A DNA stretch of 60,000 nucleotides. Origin: Adiantum capillus-veneris. Taxonomy: Eukaryota > Streptophyta > Polypodiopsida > Polypodiales > Pteridaceae. A program made the position numbers and the translations under genes. Location: NCBI GenBank assembly GCA_014529385.2, contig CM043949.1:109957977-110017976 (forward strand), in the 5' to 3' direction. The notes below the pieces were generated by a model, which ran no database searches, had not been told where the DNA came from, and worked only from the letters and a program-made list of their open reading frames with translations. Shown here piece by piece: positions 45,251-56,302 of the stretch. Position 1 is the first letter of the stretch, and every line of letters starts with the position of its first letter.

Positions 45251-46607
45251 CTCTCTCTTGTGACAAATATCAAGGGTCACACCCCGACCTATATACCTTT
45301 GCTCTTTAGCACCAAATCCGTATATGGGTTCATGCGATGGCACGTGATGGGCTCGCACGAGTTGCACTCCAAGAGTTTGAAACCCCAAACACCTCCAAAA
45401 AATTATTTTTTCTTGCCACTTTAAAGATTCTTTTTCCCTCTACTCCCATATCCAACGATCAAGCTATAAATTTCATATGAAACTATGCCTTGGTTACTTC
45501 AAACTCCAAAGAACCCTCCACATTTTGAGGTTTCCAAGACTGCAAACCGATGCTCTAAAAATGCAAAAAAAAAGTATTTGATACCACCCCGCTTGCGACG
45601 ACTCCCGAATTTGACCCCGCATATCTTTGCACTCTAACCTCCGATTGATGCATTATAACTTTCAATGAGCTTCTCGTGCTGCATAGTACCCCTGAAAACC
45701 CTTGCAAGGCTCAGAAACCACCTGATGGCAGGCTTTCCAAGGCAAAGCAATTGACATAGACCTAGCCCCGAAAAAACTTTGACCCGGGTCATATCTTGGG
45801 CATCTTTGATTGTCTATCCGAATGGACCGACATGCTCCATAAACTGAGCACTTCAGTGCCATCCACTCACCTCTTCTTTGATCATCCATATGCACCCTAC
45901 CCACCCCTGCCAAATTTTATAAACCACCTCTACATTCATATTGCAATAACGTGTGCTTCCATTCGGGATTTGTTTCTGAACTATCTAGGAGAGCACTTTG
46001 AGGAACACATGCTACTATACATTTCTAGCTCTTGGGACACTCTAAGATATCAACCTGTTTAGCCCATATCATGGAGCCTTTCTTGCCTAAAAAGCCACCT
46101 CATGCATGCATTCCAACAACCACCTATTTTCTTAGGACCTTCCTACCTACTTCAGCACCCTAACATGCACCTAGACCCCTGCATATGCCAACTTCTAGCC
46201 TCGACCACCTTTGGCAGTACCAATGCTCAAAATGAATCCCACAAGATAACTCCTTGCAAGTATCTACAAAAACATATGAATCCTTTGATTGTCTGTCATT
46301 TGTAGCCACATGAGGATATGCAACTGACAAAAATATCAAAGAGGGAGTCAAACTCAACCACTAAACCATTAGAGAGTAAACTACAAATAGCTCAAAGTAT
46401 GGAAAGAATCTGGGAAACATCCAACAAAGTTTCCCTAAAAATTTGAGTAAAAATTGAAAAATATCAGCAAAACCACATAGAGCATGAATAGACACTCATT
46501 TTCTTAGTAGAAAGTACCACATGTGGTATACATCAACTGCCAAAATAAGTCACTCCTGAACTAGTGGCTTTAATTGTGAGTGCACAAATGTGGTGCATGT
46601 GCATAGC

Positions 46608-46639
<32 letters not shown>

Positions 46640-46796
46640 GAACACGGGATGTAGGTGGAGAAGATCATTACATTATGTGACAAAGAGCCCCTTAGTCTTC
46701 TATCTAGTTAAGAATAAAGTGTGTACAAGTGATGGGCGGTTGAATGACTCTAGTGCATCCGACCAGGGTAAGAGGCACACCGCCTTTCCCTAATAG
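45251..46796. other. No gene recognised; (CA)n at 46609-46640
   Basis: Short frames only. A CA tract of about 16 units lies at 46609-46640. Confidence 0.5.
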
Positions 46797-47055
46797 TTTT
46801 GGCAATCTTATGATCTATGCTAGATTTTTTTATGAAATTAGGTTAATTAGAATGTAGGCTATGGGTTTTGGGGCCATTAAATGATTTTTACTGCTGGTAG
46901 TCCAGGATGCAGAGATGTTGTCAAAATGCGGGTTTATAAGCCAAAAGTGTAGTGCTTGACACGCTCTCCATGCTTGTCAATATGGCTCACCAAATTGAGG
47001 TCTGGACGATGAAGTTATGGGCAATACAAGAATTCCTAGGGGTCAGGTTTGCTAT
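46797..47055 (+). repeat. Dispersed repeat, copy B
   Basis: Same orientation as copy A, 3.9 kb away; see 42903-43165. The Copia element inserted 200 bp downstream. Confidence 0.6.
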
Positions 47056-47263
47056 TTTTTGGGCCACTTCAAGATTCATGTCAGGCGGGTGATCGGCTTT
47101 GGTATGCAAAGGCTTTGTATGCTAGTTTTTTATGAAAGTTACAAGATGTGCTTCACAACATTTGAATCGGGTTTCATTCAACCAAGATATGTCAATACAC
47201 TCAGGCTAGAACAACGAACTATATGCTCAAAAGCTTGGATGTATGTTGAATGCTATGTTTTTC

Positions 47264-47451
47264 TAGTTGGGATCGGAGAGCACACACACAGAGAGCCAAC
47301 ACGAAGAAGGAGATAGACACAGTGTGTGGTAGGGCGGTACTCACACTACAATATGTAGTTATGAGTATAGTTATTATGAATGAGTAAATGAATGGCTGTA
47401 CATGGGCGGCTGAACAACGGGCAGCCGGGCACACGGGCCTTTAACCCAACA
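47264..47451 (-). mobile_element. Copia 3' LTR
   Basis: 188 bp; about 98 percent identical to the other LTR. No obvious TATA box; for such a short LTR the promoter may extend into the leader. Confidence 0.95.
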
Positions 47452-47463
47452 ATCTCCCACTTA
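47452..47463 (-). other. Copia polypurine tract
   Basis: AAGTGGGAGATT on the minus strand directly before TGTTGGG, the classical plant Copia arrangement. Confidence 0.9.
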
Positions 47464-47506
47464 AAGGCAGTGTGCCTTTAAAGTGTCCAAAGTACAGCAA
47501 AAGAAG

Positions 47507-50500
47507 TCAAGCCATACCCATCAGCGATCTACAGTGTGCAAACCGCTGTGAGGCTAACGACTTCGTGAGTAGATCAGCAGGGTTATCGTCAGTGTGTACC
47601 TTGACAAGCTCTATGCGCTTGTCCTCTAGCACCTCTCGTATGAAGTGATACCTCACCTCAATGTGCTTTGTCTTCGCATGGAAGACAGGATTCCGTGCCA
47701 ACGCTATGGCACTCTGGCTATCACAATGTAGAATCGGAGCATCACAAGCCATACCAAGATCTCCCGCTAGTCGTGAGAGCCATACGGCCTCCTTGGCAGC
47801 CTCAGTGGCAGCCATATATTCAGCCTCTGTAGTGCTCAAAGCAACGCATGGCTGTAAACGTGATGCCCACGAAACCGGTCCACCTGCAACTGTGAACACA
47901 TAGCCGCTAGTAGACTTCCTCGAGTCCACTGACCCTGCATAGTCTGAATCTGTATATCCGCAAATAGACATATCCTTCTCACCATAACATAGGGACAACT
48001 CTGAAGTCCCTCTCAAGTATCTGAGAATACCTCTCACTACATCCCAATGACGCTTGCCCGGGTTAGACATGTACCTGCTAACCACACCAACTGCATGAGC
48101 AAGATCTGGACGCGTAGCCACCATGGCATACATCAAGGAACCAACAGCTGACGCATAGGGAATATGAGACATCTCTGTAGTCTCCAAATCTGTTTGAGGG
48201 CAATCATCATGGCTGAGTTTTACATATGGAGGCAACGGGGTACTAATGGCCTTCTCCCCTTCCATATGAAAACGCTCAAGCACCCTGTCAATGTACTCTT
48301 TCTGACTAAGAAAGAGCATCTTGCGAGAACGATCACGAGTGATCCGCATACCCAAAATATGACTGGCATCCCCAAGATCCTTCATGGAAAAGGTCTCATG
48401 TAGCCTATGTTTCAAGGCATCCACATCAGAAATACACTTCCCTGCGATCAGCATGTCATCCACATACAAAACCAAAACAATAAGACTACCATCTGCAGCC
48501 TTGCGAGTATAGAGGCATGGGTCCTCATAACTGCGTACATAACCCAATGAACTCATGAATGCATCAAACTTACGATACCATTCACGAGATGATTGCTTCA
48601 GCCCATACAAGGTCTTAAGAAGCCGGCATACCATCTTCTTTGAACCATGAATAACAAACCCACTTGGTTGCTCCATGTACAAATCCTCGTGCAAGTCCGG
48701 ATGTAAGAAAGCTGTCTTTACATCCATTTGCTTCAACTCCATGTCTTCTGTAGCTACCAAGGCAAACAACATACGCAAAGTAGACATCTTCACCACTGGG
48801 GAGAAGATCTCGTCAAAATCAATGCCCTTCTGTTGCTTGAATCCTTTAGCCACAAGCCTTGCTTTGTACCTAGGCTTTGCATCCATTGAACACAGTTTTA
48901 TCTTGTAAACCCACTTGCATGGTAGTGCCTTCTTACCCTTTGGCAAAGGAGTAAGCTCCCACGTTTCATTTTGGATCAACGAATCCATCTCTGACTGCAT
49001 AGCCTGCTCCCACTTGAGCTTGTCAACACTAGACATGGCCTCATCATAACATGATGGCTCCCCACAATCAGTCAACAATACATAATCCATAGAAGGCACA
49101 AAACGCTGAGGCTGTCTTGCACGCCGCTCTGAACGCCTCAAAGACTGTGCAGGAGGTGCATCTGGCTGTCCCACATCTACATGATCTCGCAACAAGGGCT
49201 GATCTGGCTGTCCCACATCTACATGATCTCCCAGCAAGGGCTGATCTCCCACTTGAGGGTCAATGGGCTGCCCACGAGCAGCCATGGGACCATCATACCG
49301 ATGTCCATCCTCCTCAAATATCACACGCCGAACCTCAACCATTCGCGGTGATGCTCTATACATAGAGTCCTCATGAAAAACAACATCATGGCTGCGCACA
49401 ATCTTCCTGTCAATAGGATCCCACAATCGATAACCCATCTCACCAGAGCTACCATAACCCAAGAAGATACATCTCTTGCTCTTTGGATCCAATTTGCTGC
49501 GTTTTGCCTTAGGTACATGTACATAAGCTTCACAGCCAAAAACACGAAGGTGACCATACGAAGGTGGCAAACCTGTCCATACCTCTTCAGGCACTTTGAA
49601 GCCCAAAGGAACACTAGGTGAACGATTTATCAAATGCACAGAAGTGGCAACAGCTTCAACCCAAAATCCATTTGACAAACCAGCCATAGAAAGCATACTA
49701 CGAACTTTTTCCTGTATAGTCCTGTTCATGCGCTCTGCCACACCATTTTGAGGAGGTGTATAGGGAGCACTAAGCTCGCGCCGTATACCCTTCTCAACAC
49801 ATAATGTTGTGAAAGCATGAGACATAAATTCACCCCCATTGTCCGTACGTAGGCACTTCAACTTACAACCTGATTGGTTCTCAACAAGATCCAACCATTG
49901 CTTAAATATATCAAACACCATATCCTTCTTACGAATGGGGTATGCCCATACCTTCCTGCTAGCATCATCAATGAACGTAACAAAGTACATAGAACCTCCA
50001 AGAGAAGCATTGGGCATCGGCCCACATACATCACTATGCACCAAAGCTAGCTTTTCCAAAGATCTGTGTGGAACACTTTTCTTATGAGAAGACCGAGCAT
50101 GTCGACCATAAAGGCAATGCTCACAAAACTCAAAACCACCAAAATATGAAACGGGAATGTAATCCGCACGTGCCAACAACTTCAAACCTTTTAGTGACAT
50201 ATGCCCCAAACGCTGATGCCATAAAGAAGCAGGAGGTTGCTCAGTGATCCCCACAATGTGATCAGCCACACTAGCTACACAAAGGGAATACAACGTATTC
50301 CTCTTAGCACCTTTAACCAAAACAAGGCTGCCCTTAGTGATCTTCCAACCTCCATCACCAAAATATACATTGAAACCAAGTGAATCCAACTGACCCACAC
50401 TAATCAAGCTTTTTGCAAGAGCCGGCACATGACGCACACGCTGCAAGACAAACGTAGTAGAGTTTGGCATAGCCAAATGAATATCCCCAATGCCATGAAT

Positions 50501-51595
50501 CTGCATAGAACGCCCATCGGCAATCCTGACAGTACCTGTGCTCGAAGCATCATAGTCATGAAACCACGACCTATGAGGCGTAACGTGAAAAGAAGCACCA
50601 CTGTCAATGACCCAATCCATAGGCATACTACGCTCATGAGTGAGAAGAAAAGCGTCATCAAAATAGGATGCAAGCAACACATCACCAAGCTCTTCACTAG
50701 TAGCACTAGTCGGAGCACATACATGGTCATCTTGAGAGCTACACTCTCCCTGTGTTGCATTTAACTCCTCAATCTTGACATTGGACTTAGGCTTGTCCTT
50801 AGCATCATGGTCTTTCTTCTTACCATCTCCATTTTCTCTTTTCCACTTGTAGCAATCCTTTTTGAAATGGCCTTTTCTACCACAATGAAAACATTCCACA
50901 TCCTTTTTACTTGTGCCTGCACGGGACTTGCTTCTAGATTTACCCCTGTTGGACTTATACTTGTCCATAGTCCTTCCTCTGACAACCATTGCACTAGAAG
51001 ACTTACTACCTGCATTATTCTTTCGATTAATCTCTTCCGTGAGAAGACTAGACTCCACATTAGTACTTGTCAACTCATTCGCAGGAACCGAGTTATTTAT
51101 GGCTGTCCTAAATGTGTCCCATGACTCAGGCAACGTGACAAGTAAAAACATAGCTTTTACATTTTCCTCAAACGTAATTTCCTGCGTAGCAAGTTGGCTG
51201 AAAATTGTATTGAACTCATTCAAATGCGCATTCATGGAAGCACCTTCCTCCATTCGCAAATCAATAAGCTTTTTAATCCAATACACCATAGAAGCAGCCG
51301 AATGCTTATCATACATATCGCAAATCCGCTGCCATAGCTCATAAGCTCCACCCTGTGCATCTTTCACATTGTAATAAACAGACTTTGAAAGGGAAAGCCT
51401 AATGGTAGACCTGCACATCTCATCCAACTCCTCCCAATCATCCCTCTCCATGTTCTCTGGCTTAACTCCCTGCAACTTTAGAGGTCGAATCTGTTTCTTC
51501 TGCACCAAGACATCCCAAATCTGATCTTTCCAATATGAGAAGTTAGCACCATCCAACTTCTCAATATTGAAAACTGTGTCCTCTTTAGTGCCCAT
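47507..51595 (-). CDS. gag-pol: Copia gag-pol polyprotein
   Basis: The open frame reaches back to 51688 (1393 codons), but the ATG at 51595 (MGTKEDTVFNIEKLDGANFS) matches the usual Copia start; the 31 residues before it look like leader. Numbering here uses the 1393-codon frame. Gag spans about 40-240, zinc knuckle C266-C269-H274-C279, protease D362-S-G, GAG-pre-integrase near 488-535 (LWHQRLGHMSLKGL), integrase D553, D616, E652, reverse transcriptase about 925-1150 with YVDD at 1075-1078, and RNase H with D1247, E1288 and D1323 up to about 1375. There is no stop or frameshift. A 14-residue tandem repeat (DQPLLxDHVDVGQP) lies at 815-842 between integrase and RT. The product is cut by its own protease into particle protein, integrase and RT/RNase H. 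Confidence 0.95.
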   Translation of the reverse strand: MGTKEDTVFNIEKLDGANFSYWKDQIWDVLVQKKQIRPLKLQGVKPENMERDDWEELDEMCRSTIRLSLSKSVYYNVKDAQGGAYELWQRICDMYDKHSAASMVYWIKKLIDLRMEEGASMNAHLNEFNTIFSQLATQEITFEENVKAMFLLVTLPESWDTFRTAINNSVPANELTSTNVESSLLTEEINRKNNAGSKSSSAMVVRGRTMDKYKSNRGKSRSKSRAGTSKKDVECFHCGRKGHFKKDCYKWKRENGDGKKKDHDAKDKPKSNVKIEELNATQGECSSQDDHVCAPTSATSEELGDVLLASYFDDAFLLTHERSMPMDWVIDSGASFHVTPHRSWFHDYDASSTGTVRIADGRSMQIHGIGDIHLAMPNSTTFVLQRVRHVPALAKSLISVGQLDSLGFNVYFGDGGWKITKGSLVLVKGAKRNTLYSLCVASVADHIVGITEQPPASLWHQRLGHMSLKGLKLLARADYIPVSYFGGFEFCEHCLYGRHARSSHKKSVPHRSLEKLALVHSDVCGPMPNASLGGSMYFVTFIDDASRKVWAYPIRKKDMVFDIFKQWLDLVENQSGCKLKCLRTDNGGEFMSHAFTTLCVEKGIRRELSAPYTPPQNGVAERMNRTIQEKVRSMLSMAGLSNGFWVEAVATSVHLINRSPSVPLGFKVPEEVWTGLPPSYGHLRVFGCEAYVHVPKAKRSKLDPKSKRCIFLGYGSSGEMGYRLWDPIDRKIVRSHDVVFHEDSMYRASPRMVEVRRVIFEEDGHRYDGPMAARGQPIDPQVGDQPLLGDHVDVGQPDQPLLRDHVDVGQPDAPPAQSLRRSERRARQPQRFVPSMDYVLLTDCGEPSCYDEAMSSVDKLKWEQAMQSEMDSLIQNETWELTPLPKGKKALPCKWVYKIKLCSMDAKPRYKARLVAKGFKQQKGIDFDEIFSPVVKMSTLRMLFALVATEDMELKQMDVKTAFLHPDLHEDLYMEQPSGFVIHGSKKMVCRLLKTLYGLKQSSREWYRKFDAFMSSLGYVRSYEDPCLYTRKAADGSLIVLVLYVDDMLIAGKCISDVDALKHRLHETFSMKDLGDASHILGMRITRDRSRKMLFLSQKEYIDRVLERFHMEGEKAISTPLPPYVKLSHDDCPQTDLETTEMSHIPYASAVGSLMYAMVATRPDLAHAVGVVSRYMSNPGKRHWDVVRGILRYLRGTSELSLCYGEKDMSICGYTDSDYAGSVDSRKSTSGYVFTVAGGPVSWASRLQPCVALSTTEAEYMAATEAAKEAVWLSRLAGDLGMACDAPILHCDSQSAIALARNPVFHAKTKHIEVRYHFIREVLEDKRIELVKVHTDDNPADLLTKSLASQRFAHCRSLMGMA

Positions 51596-52760
51596 TACAA
51601 CAAGAATGCAACAATGAGAAACCTGTAACCAACCAACAAACTGCCACAACAAAGTAGTGTTGCAAATCTGACAACACCTGCTGCTCAATCAAAGAGCAAA
51701 CGCATAGAGTATAAATCAGCCCATAATATGGTCAAAAAACGTACGGAGAAATCCACAAACAAATGCATAAACCCGTGACACCTGTAACTCAACCGGCCTA
51801 GGCAAACTGTGCCACAAAATGCATCAACAATGAGCTGTCATAGAGGCATAAACATACTCCATGTCTGAATAACCACAATAGAGACATAAGCTGACCAAGC
51901 TTACACAAATCCGTGAGCATAAATGGATCCAAGTGAGCATATAACCAATGCACAAGCTCAACGAAGTCCAATCTCTACTGTCAACCAAGTACCTGTCCGT
52001 ACTCAAACCGCAACACTACAAGCAAGAGCAAACCCGTTCTATGTATAAGTGAATTAAATCTCCACAATATCATGCATAAAGAGTGTCTGTCAAACTGCCA
52101 TATCCACATCCATCAACATACATAGATGATGCAAACCTGTAGCTCAAGAACACGCATAAACAGACTGCCCAGAAGAGTAGAAGCTCCCACTCAAACCACA
52201 ACCATATGCATGGCTGTCTCACAGTCAAAAATACATGTTTTGTAACCACAGAAGAAACCTGTATCCAAAGATCCCTGTAACCTGTAACCTGTACCCGTAC
52301 CTGTACCTGTACCTGCACATGTACCTGTACCTGTAGTCGAAGAAGACAATGTCGCCAAAACTCCCACTCTTTCTGTGTGTATGAGGCCACTCCAAGAAGA
52401 GGCTACACACTCTCAAATGAGTTGTGGGCTCACGTAAGTGGAAGACACTATAACAATGGCACCTGTAATGGCTATGGAAGCTCTGGCAGCAGAAAACTAC
52501 CAAAGAGAGCTGAAAAACGCAGCTCCTAGTCTGTAGCTCGGATGGGATTTATAATGGCACGAATGGCTCCAAAAGGGGGGTTAAACAGCAGGACACCTGC
52601 AGAAAATACTCGCAGAGTGCTGAACCTTCCAATGCCAAGCTCAAAAAAACCTTCTGCTCTTTGGAAATGCGCGCGTGCGCGAAATCGAAAAACGGCAATG
52701 AAACAGCAGCAAGTTTCAACACACTCAACAATGATGATGAAGCTCTCAATGCTCTCACTA
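51596..52760 (-). other. Copia leader (5' untranslated)
   Basis: About 1.17 kb between primer site and gag start, without long frames. It contains a hexamer array at 52270-52336. Confidence 0.8.
52270..52336. repeat. (TACAGG)n hexamer array in Copia leader
   Basis: On the plus strand ACCTGT or close variants repeat about ten times (ACCTGTAACCTGTACCCGTA and onward). It lies in the element's leader. Confidence 0.9.
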
Positions 52761-52776
52761 CCAAGCTCTGATACCA
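52761..52776 (-). other. Copia primer-binding site, tRNA-iMet
   Basis: TGGTATCAGAGCTTGG on the minus strand, one base after the LTR end; the first 12 bases are the standard plant iMet primer site. Confidence 0.95.
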
Positions 52777-52777
52777 C

Positions 52778-52965
52778 TAGTTGGGATCGGAGAGCACATA
52801 CACAGAGAGCCAACACGAAGAAGGAGATAGACACAGTGTGTGGCGGGGCAGTACTCACACTACAATATGTAGTTATGAGTATAGTTATTATGAATGAGTA
52901 AATGAATGGCTGTACATGGGCGGCTGAACAACGGGCAGCCGGGCACACGGGCCTTTAACCCAACA
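52778..52965 (-). mobile_element. Copia 5' LTR
   Basis: 188 bp, from TGTTGGG (52965) to CCCAACTA (52778) on the minus strand. Confidence 0.95.
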
Positions 52966-52970
52966 TGTTT

Positions 52971-53544
52971 AGCAATGCCTTGGTTGATACATGACGCAAA
53001 CTGGGTGCTTGGCGATACCCAAGGAATCCCAAAACTCGAGCGAGATTTTTCGAGCAATCGCTAAAACGAGCAAGACAAAGCAAGGTACCCTATACAAAAC
53101 AAAAACCAAAAATGACTTCTTAGGTGACTTCAAGCACACCAAAAAAAAAAAAAAGATTGCACCTATTTTTGATGGTAAATCGACCACAGACTTTTGACAG
53201 ACAAAACCCATTGAACAAGGGTTTGGTAGAATGTTTCCTTTGAGGGGCTAAAGAGTTGGAACCATTACAATGGCATGTTGATATTCCTCTCCTTGAAACT
53301 TGCTGCCCCCAGAGATTGGAAGCTTATTCCTATCACCATTGATCCTTGTTGGGAATAGTGGCACCATGATTCCAATCGATATAAATCTCCTATTACAACC
53401 TTCCTTACACGTAGGACCTCATAGAGGTTGTTAACAATTTGTGTTTTTATACATTAAGCATCACATATGACACATTGGTGCATGTATAACATGGATGTAA
53501 TATGTCGTAGTTCCATTGCTTCCATAAAAAGGGTGATGAAAAAA
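52971..53544. other. No gene recognised
   Basis: Flank of the Copia element. No domain or element signature seen. Confidence 0.5.
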
Positions 53545-53934
53545 TATTCCCCAATTCCAACCCCCCAACCACAAGCCTTACACTTAAAAAGTAAGGCTGT
53601 TGCCACTCATACAAATCTCATGAATAAGGAGAGTCTGGAAGCTTGAGCTTCTCTTCACTTCTTTTTCTTCTTCTCCTCTCTCTCACTCTACCTTAAGTTA
53701 TTGTGGGTTGATGTATGATAACATACTATGCATTTTAAAATATTCCCCAATTCCAACCCCCCAACCACAAACCTTACACTTAAAGTAAGGCTGTTGCCAC
53801 TCATACAAATCTCATGAATAAGGAGAGTCTGGAAGCTTGAGCTTCTCTTCACTTGTTTTTCTTCTTCTCCTCTCTCTCACTCTACCTTAAGTTATTGTGG
53901 GTTGATGTATGATAACATACTATGCATTTTAAAG
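53545..53934. repeat. 196-bp tandem duplication
   Basis: TATTCCCCAATTCCAACCCC starts at 53545 and 53741; the two units are nearly identical, so the duplication is recent. Confidence 0.95.
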
Positions 53935-55394
53935 TACCTCTAGAGAAAACGGTGGGAGCTTGAAAATAATTCTCTTATTGCGATGAGTCCATTCTTTTGA
54001 GAAACTCCACATCATAGTATATATTAAAGTTTAAATCAAACCATCATATATGATGTAGCCTACCATAGAGGGGGTGGGAAAGTTGGTGGTGTTGCCAAAG
54101 GTGGTGGTGACAAAGGTGTCAAGGGAGGTGGTAATGGTGGGGGACTATAAGGAGTGCTTTGATAGAAGAGTACGCAAGGTGGATAAAGTTATGAAAAATT
54201 TTCCTAGGATAACTTTGCCCATGTACCAGCTATCTTTCACCCACCCATATCGATAAAAAAAAGAAACCTATGCTTAGTGTAATTCCACCAACAAATCTTG
54301 AGATTTATCTTCAAAATTTAAAGTAGAAGGTGAGAAAACCTACAAACTTTAAAGAAATTTTGTGTAAAAAAACTTCTCCTAAATTTTCCATGTTTATATG
54401 AGCACTGCTCAGAGTTCCTAGATTGCTCGGGGTTCCTAGTCTGCTGACTTATCCGTCATGCCTCGACCCAGATTACTCACCCAACGCACGATGCCCCTAT
54501 ATTTAACACACCTCTTAGAGCCATGGTGTATGATTGTCATTGTAGCCCTCTCTACTGCTTTTCCTAGTGCGGCTCAACCCTCAATTTTTGTATGTAATCT
54601 ATCTGCTGTTTGGGAGTTGTAGGTTTATCAATGCCTTGTAGCAACTCAAATGGATGGTAGTCCAACTTTGCATCTGTCTGCCTATAGAATGATGTGGCCC
54701 AGGCCTTGATCAACCATCCTTACATCGCCTATTGGCCCTTGGGACATCAAAAACCATCTTGGGGCAGTTTTGCACGGGCATAGTTCCACCCTAGCCTACG
54801 CACGTAAGCAAACAAAGCTTGCAAGACCCAACTGTGCCGATCTCGAGAGAGTGGGAAAACGTCGTCTTCTACCCTCTCCTTGTAGATGGCTGAAGAGTTC
54901 ACATGCAAAGCTGCTTCTTGCCAAGTTTTTGAAGCATTTTTGTTGTCTCCCATCAAATGTTTCTTGAAAACGTATGGCATCGTTGTATAGCACAACCTTG
55001 AGCATGGCTTGCATCTTGTTGTGGGACACCAAGTTTTCCACAATCTTTCATCAAGTGTAGCCAAAAGCGTGTGGCTTCCTTCTTATATGGCGACAATCCA
55101 ACAATAACTTGCACCCTCCGATGTTGTCTATAGCCGAGTATCATCCCCACCTCTCAATCTGATTGTTAACAGCATCGGCGGGTGGTTGCCTCTTTTGACC
55201 AGCAGTATATAGAGCTGCTTCTTCAACGTGTGAAAATTAAGACTGTATACAGCTTTCTTGCGAAGGGCACGCCAGCTTCCATGGCCGTGCTGATGTAGGC
55301 GCTCAACTCTTCTTTAAAGCAGGGAGCTCGCCCCTTTATTTTTACGTCTGGTTAGCAAAGCCTGCTTTGTTATTCGTGATCAATAAGCTCTTTC

Positions 55395-55396
<2 letters not shown>
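53935..55396. other. No gene recognised
   Basis: Overlapping minus-strand frames at 54747-55150 (up to 105 codons) have no domain that I recognise. A GGTGGT-rich stretch lies at 54070-54145. Confidence 0.4.

Positions 55397-55441
<45 letters not shown>
55397..55441. repeat. (GA)n microsatellite
   Basis: About 22 GA units. Confidence 0.95.
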
Positions 55442-55442
<1 letters not shown>

Positions 55443-55559
55443 GCCTAAATAATCAGCTTCACAGAAGGCTACGTGAAGATGGCGGAGGAGAGCGTCGGCC
55501 TCTCTCTATCTAGCAAGCAATTGAGCACGAATCAGGATGAAATACACGGGTGTGCAGAC

Positions 55560-55815
55560 TAGGTGCGAATAAATGCTTGGCATGGCGGCATGGCATGCAT
55601 ATGGGAATACTCTCAGCAAATACTCTCTCTAGCCATCCACGCCGGTGCGGATGGCTACAGAGAGATCGGATATCAATATTTGTACAGTGTGCAAACTAGA
55701 TGCGACTAAATGATTGGCATGGCATGGCATGCATGTGCAAGTACTTTCTCTTTGAAAATACTCTCTCTAGCCATCCACGCCCGCGTGGATGGCTACAGAG
55801 AGATTGGGTTTCAAT
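55560..55815. repeat. Tandem duplication with two hairpins
   Basis: A unit of about 138 bp occurs twice. Each copy has GGCATGGCATGCAT and ends with an inverted repeat: CTCTCTCTAGCCATCCACGC, a short loop, and its complement. In the second copy (55761-55803) the arms are about 20 bp with one mismatch and a 2-bp loop; in the first (55623-55665) the centre has decayed. Confidence 0.85.
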
Positions 55816-56039
55816 ATTAGTCTAATGTTTTTTAAACGTAACTAGTGGGACTCCCTCTGCAGAGGTGTTTCCTGCGGCAGCAATAAGGGAAAAATATTAC
55901 ACTTACACACAGAGCATAGCAACCTCTCTCCCCTCTCTCTCTCTCAACCCAACATTTGAGATGTATAAGCGATGCAATGAAGACTTCATCCGCCACATAA
56001 GAGGACTGAAGGCCTTCCCTTCGATCTCTCACACTTGTC

Positions 56040-56146
56040 GTCTACCAGTTCTGCGATGCAGGACAGAGTAGCAAGGAGCCCAGCAAGGTTGAGGAAGATG
56101 AGCGGGTCGATATGCAAGCTCTCATGCATTCTCGACATGTGGGCCC
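56040..56146 (-). pseudogene. Exon-like extension of Roc-COR remnant
   Basis: On the minus strand TTATTTATTTTGCAG, a good splice acceptor, ends at 56147 and is followed by an open stretch encoding SRMHESLHIDPLIFLNLAGL. It may be a downstream exon of the pseudogene at 56303-57730. There is no homology to support this. Confidence 0.2.
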
Positions 56147-56302
56147 CTGCAAAATAAATAATCTCTCTTTTTCTCTCTCGGCCTGAGGATTCGTTCTATT
56201 CCCCCTCGAAATGCGGGTGCCAACTCAACACAAAAACCGGAAAGAAAACTTTGGCAATCTAAAGCCCACATGGCAGAAGCCTTTGGCAGACCTCTCAGCT
56301 CA

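Larger units (their letters stand above)
47264..52965 (-). mobile_element. Intact Copia (Ty1) retrotransposon, 5.7 kb
   Basis: Two 188-bp LTRs (47264-47451 and 52778-52965) differ at four positions, all transitions. Between them, on the minus strand, lie a tRNA-iMet primer site, a 1.2-kb leader, one open gag-pol frame of 1393 codons and a polypurine tract. The LTR begins TGTTGGG and ends CCCAACTA. TGTTT occurs on both sides (47256-47260 and 52966-52970), though on the left three extra bases stand between it and the LTR. All enzyme motifs are present, so the copy may be autonomous. The order of domains and the YVDD context suit the Tork/Tnt1 side of Copia; that placement is by eye. Confidence 0.95.

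Noticed and set aside
51596-51688. Upstream start of the Copia polyprotein at 51688
   Set aside because: The ATG at 51595 starts the conserved Copia gag N-terminus; the 31 codons before it look like untranslated leader that happens to be open.
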